Source: Brevundimonas vesicularis
Lineage (GTDB): Bacteria > Pseudomonadota > Alphaproteobacteria > Caulobacterales > Caulobacteraceae
Reading direction: 5' to 3'
DNA: 64,000 nt
Assembly (NCBI RefSeq): GCF_014204545.1
Contig: NZ_JACHLJ010000002.1
Location: 620,001 to 684,000, forward strand
A program made the translations under genes and the position numbers. This document shows, piece by piece, positions 16,129 through 23,867 of the stretch. Position 1 is the first letter of the stretch. Each line of letters begins with the position of its first letter. The notes beneath the pieces are model-generated. The model saw only the letters and a program-made list of their open reading frames with translations. It did not search any database and had not been told where the DNA came from.

Positions 16129-16593
16129 TCAGTCGCGATGATAGGGCGATCCGGCCAGGATGGTCACGGCCCGATACAGCTGTTCGGCCAGCATGGCGCG
16201 CGCCAGGGCGTGGGGCCAGGTCTGTGGACCGAAGGCCAGGGTCGAAGACGCGGCTTCGCGCACGCTGGCGTCCAGTCCGTCCGCTCCGCCAATGGCGAAG
16301 ACCAGGCGACGCTCGCCCTGATCCCTCAGTTTGGCGATGTGGTCCGCGAAGGCGCGTGAGGAATAGGTCTTGCCGCGCTCATCGCAGGCGATCAGGTGCG
16401 CGCCCTCTGCGGCAGCCAGGATCAGCTCAGCCTCCGGCGCCTTGCCGGGTCTGCGGGCTTCCAGATCGATCAGTTCGAGGGGACCGAGGCCAAGCGCGCG
16501 TCCCGACAGGGTGGCGCGCTTGGCGTAGTCGTCGGCGAGCGTCGCTTCAGGCCCCCGGCCCGGTCGGCCGATGGCGACGATGCTCAGCTTCAT
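16129..16593 (-). CDS. rlmH: 23S rRNA (pseudouridine1915-N3)-methyltransferase RlmH
   Basis: SPOUT-class enzyme that methylates pseudouridine 1915 in helix 69 of 23S rRNA. It has 154 residues, normal for RlmH. The N-terminus is MKLSIVAIGRPGRGPEATLADDYAKRA, the cofactor knot has LIACDERGKTYSSRAFA and LVFAIGGADGLDASVREAA, and the C-terminus ends MLAEQLYRAVTILAGSPYHRD, the usual RlmH ending. It is flanked by rsfS and the EnvC-like gene with gaps of a few bases, so the genes are co-transcribed. Confidence 0.96.
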   Translation of the reverse strand: MKLSIVAIGRPGRGPEATLADDYAKRATLSGRALGLGPLELIDLEARRPGKAPEAELILAAAEGAHLIACDERGKTYSSRAFADHIAKLRDQGERRLVFAIGGADGLDASVREAASSTLAFGPQTWPHALARAMLAEQLYRAVTILAGSPYHRD

Positions 16594-16597
16594 GGTG

Positions 16598-17032
16598 TCA
16601 GTCGCGGACCATGCGGTGAGCGGAATCGACCGCCCAGATCTTTTCGATGTTGTAGAAGGTGCGCACTTCCGGACGGAACAGGTGCACGATCACATCGCCG
16701 GCGTCGATCAGAACCCAGTCGCAGTGCGGCAGGCCCTCGACCTTGGCCTTGCCCAGCCCCTGTTCCTTGAGCGTGCGCAGCAGGTGGTCGGCGATGGCGC
16801 CGACGTGACGGTGCGAACGACCGGACGCCACGATCATGGTGTCGGCCATGGCGCTTTTGCCCTTCAGGTCGATCAGGACCATGTCCTGGGCCTTGTCCTC
16901 GTCGAGGCGGCTCAGCAGGGCTTCTTCCAGGGGCGTGGAGCCGACGGGGCGGGGAGCGGAATCGTCGAAGCCGCGCGGGGAGGCGTCGGATTCAAAGCCG
17001 TCTTCGGAATGGAGAGGTTCGATAGGGTCCAT
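16598..17032 (-). CDS. rsfS: Ribosomal silencing factor RsfS
   Basis: Binds L14 on the 50S subunit and blocks subunit joining in poor nutrient conditions. The family core is clear: DKAQDMVLIDLKGKSAMADTMIVASGRSHRHVGAIADHL, then GLPHCDWVLIDAGDVIVHLFRPEVRTFYNIEKIW. The start is uncertain. I use the ATG at 17032 (144 residues), but the frame is open to a GTG at 17134, and the N-terminal 40 residues before the core are acidic and not conserved in RsfS proteins I know. The gene lies between nadD and rlmH, a common arrangement. Confidence 0.9.
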   Translation of the reverse strand: MDPIEPLHSEDGFESDASPRGFDDSAPRPVGSTPLEEALLSRLDEDKAQDMVLIDLKGKSAMADTMIVASGRSHRHVGAIADHLLRTLKEQGLGKAKVEGLPHCDWVLIDAGDVIVHLFRPEVRTFYNIEKIWAVDSAHRMVRD

Positions 17033-17176
17033 CTCGTGCGCCGTATTCGAGACGGCGGCGTCTTGCGTATCATACGCGGGCGAGGGGGTCAGCGGAGGGC
17101 TCCGGGAGCGTTGACTAAAGAAGCCCTCTAGCACGGATGGGCCGCAACGTGAACCGCCGCCCGAATCATCCGGCGA

Positions 17177-17755
17177 TCACGAGGTCGCGCGCACGCCCGT
17201 GCCGGTCCTGATCGCCGTGGACGACAGGGGGTTGAGCGGCGCCGTCAGATAGGTCCAGGCGGGCGCCTGAAGCGTCGGCAGAAGCCCCGCCTGCTGGGCC
17301 GGAATGCGGAAACCGGCGAAGCGGGCGGCGGCCGGCGCCGTGCGGCTGTCCAGCAGCGAACCCGGCCGGGCGATGACCGCCACCGGCATCAGCCGCATGA
17401 TGTCGGTCCAGCCTCGCCAGCGATGGAAGCTGGCCAGATTGTCCGACCCCATCAGCCAGACGAAATGCACGCCGGGATGCCGCGCGACCAGCAGACGCAG
17501 GGTGTCGACGGTCCAGGCGACGCCGGCCCGGCTTTCAAAATCTGAGACGATCATCGACGGACCGCGCGCATGCTGGCGCGCCGAGGCCATGCGGTCCTCC
17601 AGCGGCGCACTGTGACGGGCGTCCTTCAACGGGTTCTGCGGCGAGACCAGCCAGACGACCCGGTCGAGATCCAGACGCCGCATGGCGGTCTCGGCGACAT
17701 GGGCGTGACCGTCGTGGGCGGGATTGAAGGAGCCGCCGAACAGACCGACCTTCAT
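17177..17755 (-). CDS. nadD: Nicotinate-nucleotide adenylyltransferase NadD
   Basis: Adenylates nicotinate mononucleotide in NAD synthesis. It has 192 residues from the chosen ATG. Signature motifs: GLFGGSFNPAHDGHAHVAE at the N-terminus (GxFxPxHxGH nucleotidyl-transferase motif), WLVSPQNPLK, FVWLMGSDNLASFHRW and the C-terminal SSTAIR motif. The reading frame extends well upstream to 17965 and would overlap the hydrolase gene. I start at 17755 because family homology begins there, but a short extension is possible. First gene of the nadD-rsfS-rlmH-envC-ctpA group. Confidence 0.93.
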   Translation of the reverse strand: MKVGLFGGSFNPAHDGHAHVAETAMRRLDLDRVVWLVSPQNPLKDARHSAPLEDRMASARQHARGPSMIVSDFESRAGVAWTVDTLRLLVARHPGVHFVWLMGSDNLASFHRWRGWTDIMRLMPVAVIARPGSLLDSRTAPAAARFAGFRIPAQQAGLLPTLQAPAWTYLTAPLNPLSSTAIRTGTGVRATS

Positions 17756-17921
17756 GCCTGGAGCGAGGATCAAACCGTCGCGCAGCGCCCCGGAACGGGG
17801 GCCGGCGCCTTTGGGCGCGGGACCGGCGTGGAAGAAGGACAAGCGGCGTCTCGGGCGGCGGGCGTTATGCTCAGCGGCGCCCTTATAGCGCGCGCCAATG
17901 TTCCGCCTACAGAAATCGTTC

Positions 17922-18818
17922 TCAGACCGCCGCGTCGAACAGGGCGTCACGCGCCACGTCGGCATGGGTCATGGGGAACAGGTGCCCGCCGCCGGACACG
18001 ACCTCGACCGAGACATTGGGCAGGCCACGGGGCTGGACCGGCACATGGGTCAGGGCGCCGTGTTCGGCCTTCAGGATGCGAACCGGTCCGGGATAGCGTT
18101 TCATGGCCCGCCACGGATCGTGCGCCTGGGCCGCGTAGTTGGCCGCCTCCCACGCCGGCGCGGCGGTCAGGCTGAACCCGCCGTCGCCTTGGTTCAGGCC
18201 TTCGGACAGATAGTCGGCCAAGACCATGTCGGGCCAACCCTTGAAGGCGCCGCGCCCGCGATAGGCGGCCATGGCCTGTTCGCGGCTGTCGAACTGGCTG
18301 CGACGGCGCAGGGTGGCCTTGGCGATGGGGATCGCCTTCATCAGCTTGTGGGCGAAGGGCAGATTGAAGGCGAAGACCGCCGAGCGTTTCCAGATCACCG
18401 GATCGAACAGCACCAGACTGGACACCCGATCCGGCCGAACGGCAGCCGCCAGAAGCGAGGCCGTGCCGCCCATCGAATGGCCGGCCATGACCACCGGCGG
18501 GCCGTCGATGGCCTCCAGCAGCGCCAGCAGGTCGTCACGATGGTCCAGCCAGCTGGTCTTGGGCCGGGCGAAGGTCGGCAGCGCAGACCGGCCATGGCCG
18601 CGCAGGTCCGGCGCCCAGATCCGCAAGGACGCCGACAACGGCGACAACAGGCTGCGATAGGTGGCGGCGTTGAAGCCGTTGGCGTGAGAGAAGATCAGAT
18701 CGACCGGCCGGTTCGGATCGCCGAAATCCAGCACGGCCATCTCGCCGGCGCCCCAGCGATTGTCGATCGGCACGGACAGGCGACGCGGTGGGGACATCAA
18801 CGCCGCATCCATGGTCAT
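17922..18818 (-). CDS. Alpha/beta hydrolase
   Basis: A 298-residue alpha/beta hydrolase-fold protein with no signal peptide. The oxyanion region is FSHANGFNAATYR, followed by WAPDLRGHGRS, the nucleophile elbow GHSMGG (Ser near residue 119), and a C-terminal His in SGGGHLFPMTHAD. This resembles esterases and haloalkane-dehalogenase-like hydrolases. The substrate cannot be predicted. Its start codon overlaps the zur stop by four bases, so it is translated with zur. That suggests a zinc-linked context but is not proof of one. Confidence 0.85.
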   Translation of the reverse strand: MTMDAALMSPPRRLSVPIDNRWGAGEMAVLDFGDPNRPVDLIFSHANGFNAATYRSLLSPLSASLRIWAPDLRGHGRSALPTFARPKTSWLDHRDDLLALLEAIDGPPVVMAGHSMGGTASLLAAAVRPDRVSSLVLFDPVIWKRSAVFAFNLPFAHKLMKAIPIAKATLRRRSQFDSREQAMAAYRGRGAFKGWPDMVLADYLSEGLNQGDGGFSLTAAPAWEAANYAAQAHDPWRAMKRYPGPVRILKAEHGALTHVPVQPRGLPNVSVEVVSGGGHLFPMTHADVARDALFDAAV

Positions 18819-19303
18819 GCGACGTCGCGACAGGCGGCGCAGCGACCGTGCGCCTCGATCGTCGTGCGGACGATGGCGTAACCGGCGGCCGAGGCGGCGG
18901 CGTTCATGGCGCTCTGGTCCGGCCCGCTGACCTCACGCGTCGCGCCGCAGCAGTCGCAGATCAGGAAGGCCGCCGCGTGAGCGGCTTCGCCATCGTCGGT
19001 GCAGGCGACATAGGCGCTGATGGACGCGATACGGTGGACCATGCCCAGCCGTTCCAGAAACTCCAACGCGCGATAGACGGTCGGCGGCTTGGCGGCCTGG
19101 CCGTCCTCGCCGAAGCGGGCGATCAGATCGTAGGCCTTCACCGGCTCGCCGCTTTCCAGCAGCAGGGCCAGGACGCGCCGGCGCTGGGCGGTCATCCGCT
19201 CGCCCTGCTGGATCGCGCGCGCCTCGGCCGCCGCCAGGGCGCGGTCCAGCGCCCCGCCGTTCAGGCCGGAGTGGTCATGGTCGTGATCGCAGGCGGAACC
19301 CAT
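18815..19303 (-). CDS. zur: Fur-family zinc uptake regulator Zur
   Basis: A 162-residue Fur-family repressor. The winged-helix domain includes MTAQRRRVLALLLESGEPVKAYDLI and PPTVYRALEFLERLGMVHRI. The C-terminal dimer domain carries two structural zinc CxxC pairs, CDCC (ICDCCGATREV) and CAAC near the end, as expected for Zur. The N-terminus has a metal-binding-looking CDHDHDH stretch (residues 5-11). It is expected to repress zinc uptake genes when zinc is replete. The gene overlaps the hydrolase by four bases and is divergent from sapC. Confidence 0.87.
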   Translation of the reverse strand: MGSACDHDHDHSGLNGGALDRALAAAEARAIQQGERMTAQRRRVLALLLESGEPVKAYDLIARFGEDGQAAKPPTVYRALEFLERLGMVHRIASISAYVACTDDGEAAHAAAFLICDCCGATREVSGPDQSAMNAAASAAGYAIVRTTIEAHGRCAACRDVA

Positions 19304-19420
19304 ACGCCACAGCTAATGGCTGGCGACCCCCACTGCAACCGACGCATCGCGGGTTTGCCGGTTGCGCGGCGTTGGGCTAGAAGGCGCGCCTCCGATCTTT
19401 AACCAGAGCGTCCTCGCTTC

Positions 19421-20203
19421 ATGACCGACACGAACAATTCGCCGCTTGAAGGCAACGTCCTCTTCTACACCAACCCCGAACCGCTGGATCAGAGCGTCCA
19501 CGGCGGCCTGGGCGTGAACCCGAGCGACAAGCCCTACGCCTTCGTGGCCCAGACCAATATCGTGCCGCTGACGGTCACTGAATTCTCGGCCGCCGCCCTG
19601 TCCTATCCGATCATCTTCACCGGCGATAACCGCCAGCCGGTGGCCGTGATGGGCCTGAGCTCGAACGAGAACCTGTTCGTCGCGCCCGACGGCGAGTTCC
19701 GCGCCGACGCCTATGTGCCGGCCTATGTGCGCCGCTATCCGTTCGTCTTCGCCGACGACAAGCAGAACCAGCGCCTAATCCTGTGCATCGACCGCGGCGC
19801 CTCGATCGTCACCGAAGGCGGCCAGAACCCGCTGTTCGTCGACGGTCAGCCCAGCGACTACACGAACATGGCGATGGAGTTCTGCAACAACTTCGAACAG
19901 GAGCGTCAGCGCACCGAGGGCTTCGTCGCCCTGGTCAAGGATCTGGACCTGCTGGACATCCGCGAAGCCCACTTCACGCCGCGCAATCCCGACGGCACGC
20001 CGGGTCAGCCGCAGAAGCTGGCCGAATACTATGCGGTCTCGGAAGACAAGCTGCGCGCCCTGCCCGCCGAGAAGCTGGTCGAGCTGCGCGACAACGGCGC
20101 CCTGGGCCAGATCTACGCCCACCTGGTGTCGCTGGTCGGTTGGGATCGCCTGATCGCCATGGCCGTGATGCGTCAGGCCCAGGCCCCGACCTCGGTCAAC
20201 TAA
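19421..20203 (+). CDS. SapC family protein
   Basis: A 260-residue protein matching the SapC family, named for a Campylobacter surface-array gene and common in Caulobacterales. Recognised features are FVAQTNIVPLTVTEFSAAALSYPIIF near the N-terminus, NENLFVAPDGEFRADAYVPAYVRRYPFVF in the centre and CIDRGASIV. There is no signal peptide or membrane segment, so a role on the surface itself is doubtful. Function in this organism is unknown. The gene has its own terminator at 20230. Confidence 0.88.
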   Translation: MTDTNNSPLEGNVLFYTNPEPLDQSVHGGLGVNPSDKPYAFVAQTNIVPLTVTEFSAAALSYPIIFTGDNRQPVAVMGLSSNENLFVAPDGEFRADAYVPAYVRRYPFVFADDKQNQRLILCIDRGASIVTEGGQNPLFVDGQPSDYTNMAMEFCNNFEQERQRTEGFVALVKDLDLLDIREAHFTPRNPDGTPGQPQKLAEYYAVSEDKLRALPAEKLVELRDNGALGQIYAHLVSLVGWDRLIAMAVMRQAQAPTSVN

Positions 20204-20229
20204 GACCCGGTCTGTCGAAGATCGATCAA

Positions 20230-20265
20230 CGCCCCGCCGGTTCGCCGGCGGGGCGTTTGTCGTTT
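20230..20265 (+). terminator. Terminator after sapC
   Basis: Perfect 11-bp stem (CGCCCCGCCGG at 20230-20240 and CCGGCGGGGCG at 20245-20255) with a TTCG tetraloop, followed by TTTGTCGTTT. It lies between sapC and the convergent MaoC-like gene. Confidence 0.85.
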
Positions 20266-20672
20266 CAGCGGCGCGAGAACAGCGCCCGGGTCAGGCAGGA
20301 AAAGACCAGACGCCCGGCCTCGTCCAGAAGGTCATGCGAGGCGATGACGATGCCCTTGTCGTCTCCGACCGGATCCTTGCCCATCACCGTCATGCGACCC
20401 CGCAGCAATTCGCCCGCCGGGGGATTGCGCATGTAACGCAGCCCATCGACGGCCAGGACCTTCGTCTGGGCCCAGCCGCCGGACTTGTCGGCCGCCAGTC
20501 GGCTCCACAGCACATAGACCATGGCGTCCGGCGCGCCGTAGGCCACGTCCCAGCCCGGCGAGAACCGCTCGATAAAGACGTCCAGCGCCCCCTGATCGAC
20601 CGCACAGGCGCCCAGCGGCACGACCTGCCCCACCTCCAGGTCTTCGAAATGGATGTGCAGCGGATCGCTCAT
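20265..20672 (-). CDS. MaoC-like hotdog-fold protein
   Basis: A 135-residue protein resembling single-domain MaoC-like (R-hydratase type) hotdog proteins: an N-terminal FEDLEVGQVVPLG motif, a central helix and a C-terminal strand region with VFSCLTRALFSRR. The usual catalytic Asp/His motif (FSxxxxDxNPxH) is not seen: the matching region reads FSPGWDVAYGAPDAMVYVLWS, so hydratase activity is doubtful. It ends just before the oxidoreductase gene on the same strand, with a 15-base gap, so the two may be co-transcribed. Confidence 0.65.
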   Translation of the reverse strand: MSDPLHIHFEDLEVGQVVPLGACAVDQGALDVFIERFSPGWDVAYGAPDAMVYVLWSRLAADKSGGWAQTKVLAVDGLRYMRNPPAGELLRGRMTVMGKDPVGDDKGIVIASHDLLDEAGRLVFSCLTRALFSRR

Positions 20673-20687
20673 GCGCAGACCTTGGGT

Positions 20688-21719
20688 TCAGGCGGGTTCT
20701 TCGGAAACGCGAACCAGCAGCTTGCCGTCGTGATCGCCGGTGAACAAGCGATTCAACGATCCCACCGCGCCTTCCAGCCCGTCGTCGACGTGAACCTTCC
20801 ACTTCACCCGGCCGTCCGCCAGCCACGGGCCCATCTCCGCCACCATCTCGCGAGCGCGCGGGGCGTAGTCCAGGACGAGGAAGCCCTGGACGTGCAGGCG
20901 ATGGGTGATGATACGCGCGAAGTTCGGCGAAGGCGGCGCCTTGGTCGCATTGTAGGAGGACACCAGGCCGCAGACCGCCATCCGGCCGTGGACCTTCAGA
21001 CGGTTGAACACCGCGATCATGATGTCGCCGCCGACGTTCTCGAAGTTCAGATCGACGCCGTCGGGGGCCAGACGGTCCAGCGCCTCGCCGACATCCTCGT
21101 TCTTGTAATCAATGGCCGCGTCGAAGCCGAGTTCGTCGGTCAGCCAGGCGCACTTCTGCGGGCCGCCCGCGATGCCGATGACGCGGCAGCCGCGCTGTTT
21201 AGCGATCTGCCCCGCGATGGAGCCGACCGCCCCGGCCGCCGCCGAGATGACGATGGTTTCGCCTTCCTTGGCCTTCAACACGTCGGTGACGCCGAAATAG
21301 GCGGTCAGGCCGGTCATACCGAGTACGGACATATTGGCCGTCAACGGCAGGCCGGGCGCACGATGGACCGGGCGAAGACCGCCTTCCGCCACGACCGCAT
21401 AGTCGGCCCAGCCGCCCGAGGTCGGCATGACGACATCGCCGGCCTTGAAGCGGCTGGATCGCGAGGCTTCGACGACGCCCAGCGTCAGGCCGCGCATGAC
21501 CTCGCCCAGGCCGACCGGCGGCAAATAACCCTCGGAATCGTTCATCCAGGTGCGATTGGTCGGGTCCAGCGACAGATAGACGGTGCGAACCAGCACCTCG
21601 TTCTCCTTCAGATCAGGGATGGCCGTCTCGACCAGTTCCAGATCGCCGGGCTGGATCAGGCCCTTGGGCCGCTGGCGCAGCACCCATTGACGGTTCGTCT
21701 TGCCGCTTGTCGAAGCCAT
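20688..21719 (-). CDS. NADP-dependent MDR oxidoreductase (CurA/YncB-like)
   Basis: A 343-residue medium-chain dehydrogenase/reductase of the zinc-free leukotriene B4 dehydrogenase/CurA type. Key parts are LSLDPTNRTWMND at the N-terminal substrate side, LGMTGLTAYFGVTD, the NADP-binding AAAGAVGSIAGQIAKQRG, IDYKNED and FENVGGD. These enzymes reduce double bonds of enones. The start is the ATG at 21719 (ribosome-binding site GGAGAG). A longer frame to 21833 would run through the small-RNA terminator. It is downstream of the candidate small RNA on the same strand. Confidence 0.9.
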   Translation of the reverse strand: MASTSGKTNRQWVLRQRPKGLIQPGDLELVETAIPDLKENEVLVRTVYLSLDPTNRTWMNDSEGYLPPVGLGEVMRGLTLGVVEASRSSRFKAGDVVMPTSGGWADYAVVAEGGLRPVHRAPGLPLTANMSVLGMTGLTAYFGVTDVLKAKEGETIVISAAAGAVGSIAGQIAKQRGCRVIGIAGGPQKCAWLTDELGFDAAIDYKNEDVGEALDRLAPDGVDLNFENVGGDIMIAVFNRLKVHGRMAVCGLVSSYNATKAPPSPNFARIITHRLHVQGFLVLDYAPRAREMVAEMGPWLADGRVKWKVHVDDGLEGAVGSLNRLFTGDHDGKLLVRVSEEPA

Positions 21720-21793
21720 TGGCGTCTCTCCGTGCGTTTTCTTTGGCCACCATCTTGGCCGCGACGGGGGCCTCGGTCGAGGTGTGCGCCAAG

Positions 21794-21820
21794 AAAAAAG
21801 CGACCCTTGCGGATCGCTTT
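21794..21820 (-). terminator. Intrinsic terminator of the candidate small RNA
   Basis: On the minus strand AAAGCGA pairs with TCGCTTT, extended by a T-G wobble and two C-G pairs around a GCAA tetraloop, then a run of six T (21799-21794). It is a near-ideal rho-independent terminator located 75 bases upstream of the oxidoreductase start, too far from phyR to be its own terminator. Confidence 0.85.
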
Positions 21821-21906
21821 GAAGTGGCATCATCGAGAATGAGGCGCGGAGGCGGCATGATCAGCTTTCGCAGATCAAGTCGGGGGGCGTCGCCGCCTCC
21901 ACAGAC
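21794..21906 (-). ncRNA. Candidate sigma-EcfG-dependent small RNA (GsrN-like)
   Basis: About 113 nt on the minus strand with its own promoter and terminator and no open frame. Right after the promoter, arms GGAGGCGGC (21900-21892) and GCCGCCTCC (21856-21848) form a perfect 9-bp 5' stem. Its interior holds a CCCCCC run (21887-21882) and a second small hairpin (TGATC and GATCA around a GCGAAAGC loop). The 3' end is a 10-bp stem with a GCAA tetraloop followed by T6. The site is just downstream of phyR. From memory, the Caulobacter stress RNA GsrN is also sigma-T-dependent, about this size, with a C-rich loop. Homology is inferred, not tested. Confidence 0.72.
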
Positions 21907-21910
21907 CGAT

Positions 21911-21935
21911 AACGGCGGCGCCTGAAGCCGGTTCC
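21911..21935 (-). promoter_or_regulatory. Sigma-EcfG promoter motif for the candidate small RNA
   Basis: Minus-strand GGAAC (21935-21931), 16-base spacer, CGTT (21914-21911). This matches the -35 and -10 elements of EcfG/SigT-type promoters exactly, and is followed by an RNA-like sequence and not by a gene. Confidence 0.8.
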
Positions 21936-21994
21936 CGACCTCCATCGCTTTTTTGCGCCTTCGTACTTTGGCCCATCGAAGTCGGCGTGAAACA

Positions 21995-22027
21995 GAGAAA
22001 AGGCCTCGATCCCGAAGGACCGAGGCC
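21995..22027 (-). terminator. Terminator of phyR
   Basis: On the minus strand, arms GGCCTCG and CGAGGCC (plus 22022-22027 region and 22002-22008) with an inner TCC/GGA extension form a hairpin followed by TTTTCTCTG. It lies about 30 bases past the phyR stop, so phyR is transcribed separately from the small RNA region. Confidence 0.7.
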
Positions 22028-22055
22028 GATCTTGAGGTCGGCGACAGACCGCGGT

Positions 22056-22850
22056 TTAAGCGGCTTCCTTCTGGCGCGACGGGTGGAAGAACAGCGCCTG
22101 GCTGATCGCCGCCTTCACCGTTTCCGGCTGGAAGGGCTTGGTGATCAGGAAGGTCGGCTCGGGACGCTCGCCGGTCAGCAGGCGCTCCGGGAAGGCGGTG
22201 ATGAAGATCACCGGCACGTCCATGGTCTTCAGGATGTCCTTGACCGCATCAATGCCCGACGAGCCGTCGGCCAGCTGGATGTCGGCCAGAACCAGGCCCG
22301 GCTTGTGGCGGGCGACGGCGTCGATCGCCTCGTCGTGCGTCGTGGCGGTGCCGGTGACGCGGTGACCCAGTTCCGTGACCAGGCTCTGGATGTCGGCCGA
22401 GATGATGGCCTCGTCCTCGATGACCAGAACGTCGGTGGCCAGTTCGGCGTCGATGTCGGCCTGGGCGTCGGCGATCAGACGCTCCACGTCGCGCGGGTCG
22501 GCGGACAGGATTTGCGCGGCTTCCGAAGGGGTGAAGCCTTCAAGGGCCGTCAGCAGGAAAGCCTGACGCGAGCGCGGCGCAATGCGCAGCAGACGCTGCG
22601 AGGCGTCGCTGCCCGTGGTTTCCAGCGTGCCGGTTTCCAGTTGCGCGCCGGTCGAGGACCAGATGGCGTGGAAGACATGATAAAGGGCGACCCGCGGCGT
22701 CATATCGGCCGACAGCTGCTGTTCCCCAGCGGCCAGGGCTTCCAGAGCGACACGGACATAGTTGTCGCCCGTGGATTGATCGCCGGTCAGGGCGCGTGCG
22801 TAACGGCGCACATATGGAAGGTGCGGCGCGAGTCTGGCCAGAAGGCTCAT
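22056..22850 (-). CDS. phyR: General stress response regulator PhyR
   Basis: Anti-anti-sigma factor of the alphaproteobacterial general stress response. It has 264 residues: an N-terminal sigma-like domain (about 1-130, sigma-2-like YVRRYARALTG and sigma-4-like SRQAFLLTALEGFTPSEAAQIL) and a C-terminal receiver domain (VLVIEDEAIISADIQ, phospho-acceptor Asp190 in LVLADIQLADGSSG, Lys238 in ITKPF). When phosphorylated it binds NepR and frees EcfG. It is divergent from nepR-ecfG-kinase and has its own sigma-EcfG promoter motif, giving positive feedback. Confidence 0.97.
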   Translation of the reverse strand: MSLLARLAPHLPYVRRYARALTGDQSTGDNYVRVALEALAAGEQQLSADMTPRVALYHVFHAIWSSTGAQLETGTLETTGSDASQRLLRIAPRSRQAFLLTALEGFTPSEAAQILSADPRDVERLIADAQADIDAELATDVLVIEDEAIISADIQSLVTELGHRVTGTATTHDEAIDAVARHKPGLVLADIQLADGSSGIDAVKDILKTMDVPVIFITAFPERLLTGERPEPTFLITKPFQPETVKAAISQALFFHPSRQKEAA

Positions 22851-22910
22851 TCAGATAGTCCCCGACAAATCACAGCCCGGCCGGCAAGGCGGGGCGCTAC
22901 AGCAGCCTTA

Positions 22911-22935
22911 AACGTCACATTCGCATCACGGTTCC
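22911..22935 (-). promoter_or_regulatory. Sigma-EcfG promoter motif for phyR
   Basis: Minus-strand GGAAC (22935-22931), 16-base spacer, CGTT (22914-22911), about 60 bases upstream of the phyR ATG. It is oriented away from, and lies beside, the motif for nepR-ecfG. Confidence 0.85.
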
Positions 22936-22976
22936 GCCGTGTTCAACAAGCTTTAGCATAAAAAGCTGTTCATGCA

Positions 22977-23001
22977 GGAACCTGGTCGGCCTGATGACGT
23001 T
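22977..23001 (+). promoter_or_regulatory. Sigma-EcfG promoter motif for nepR-ecfG
   Basis: Plus-strand GGAAC (22977-22981), 16-base spacer, CGTT (22998-23001), about 50 bases upstream of the nepR ATG. It indicates autoregulation of the ecfG operon. Confidence 0.85.
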
Positions 23002-23052
23002 TGAGACCGACATCTCTTTAGCGATGACAGTTGGGTGGGCTTGGCTCTGTCT

Positions 23053-23253
23053 ATGATTGATTCTCCGGACTCCTCTCGTCCCAAAGGCGACCAGAAGGGG
23101 GAGGCAGGGCTTGAAGAAGCGCGCCTTCGCCAACAGGCCATCGGCGTCAAGCTGCGGCATATGTTCGACGAGGTCGTCAACGAACCCGTGCCCGATGAGT
23201 TTCTCGATATTTTGAAACGCGCCGACGCCAAGGCTTCGGACAGCGCCGCATGA
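23053..23253 (+). CDS. nepR: Anti-sigma factor NepR
   Basis: A 66-residue anti-sigma factor that sequesters EcfG until phospho-PhyR binds it. The conserved core is IGVKLRHMFDEVVNEPVPDEFLDIL, split here as GVKLRHMFDEVV (31-42) and NEPVPDEFLDIL (43-54). The N- and C-termini are disordered and charged, as usual. I use the ATG at 23053; a GTG at 23035 in the same frame is a less likely start. The stop overlaps the ecfG start by four bases (ATGA), which couples anti-sigma and sigma synthesis. Confidence 0.94.
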   Translation: MIDSPDSSRPKGDQKGEAGLEEARLRQQAIGVKLRHMFDEVVNEPVPDEFLDILKRADAKASDSAA

Positions 23254-23861
23254 GCACCTCACGCCTGGGCGCCGCCCCCAAACCCGCGTCGGCCGACGAC
23301 GAGGGCTTCAAGCGCGAACTGGTCCTGCTGATCCCGCATCTGCGCGCCTTCGCCCGCACCCTGACCGGCGACCCCACCGCCGCAGACGACCTGGCGCAGG
23401 ACGCCATGATGAAGGCCTGGGACGCGCGCGCCAGCTATCAGATGGGCACCAACATGAAGGCCTGGACCTTCATGATCCTGCGCAACCAGTTCTATTCGGA
23501 AAAGCGCCGGTCGTGGCGTCAGTCACAGCTGGATCAGGAAGCGGCCGAACGCACCTTGGTCGCAGTCGACGATCCCGAGGCGCCGGTTGCCCTGGACGAG
23601 CTGCGTCAGGCCCTGAAGACCCTGCCGGAAGAACAGCGCGAGGCCTTGATCCTGGTCGGCGCCGGCGGCTTCGCCTATGAAGAAGCGGCCGAAATCTGCG
23701 GCTGCGCCGTCGGCACTGTTAAAAGCCGGGTCAGCCGCGCGCGGCGTGCGCTGCAAGCCACCCTGGAACGGGGCGGTTACGGCCGTGACGGTAAAGCGGC
23801 CGGCGACGCCATGCGCACGATCCTGGGCGAGGCCGACAGGCTGGCCGGCGCCCGGAGCTAA
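23250..23861 (+). CDS. ecfG: General stress response ECF sigma factor EcfG
   Basis: A 203-residue ECF sigma factor of the EcfG group (SigT in Caulobacter). Region 2 covers HLRAFARTLTGDPTAADDLAQDAMMKAW and FMILRNQFYSEKRR. Region 4 has TLPEEQREALILVGAGGFAYEEAAEI and the helix-turn-helix CAVGTVKSRVSRARRAL. It directs RNA polymerase to GGAAC-N16-CGTT promoters under stress. It overlaps nepR by four bases and is followed, 6 bases on, by the kinase gene. Four matching promoter motifs occur within 3 kb. Confidence 0.96.
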   Translation: MSTSRLGAAPKPASADDEGFKRELVLLIPHLRAFARTLTGDPTAADDLAQDAMMKAWDARASYQMGTNMKAWTFMILRNQFYSEKRRSWRQSQLDQEAAERTLVAVDDPEAPVALDELRQALKTLPEEQREALILVGAGGFAYEEAAEICGCAVGTVKSRVSRARRALQATLERGGYGRDGKAAGDAMRTILGEADRLAGARS

Positions 23862-23867
23862 GCGGCG

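Noticed and set aside
21613..21945. A minus-strand open frame through the candidate small RNA into the oxidoreductase gene
   Set aside because: It runs through a strong terminator, has no ribosome-binding site and gives no recognisable protein. The oxidoreductase starts at 21719.
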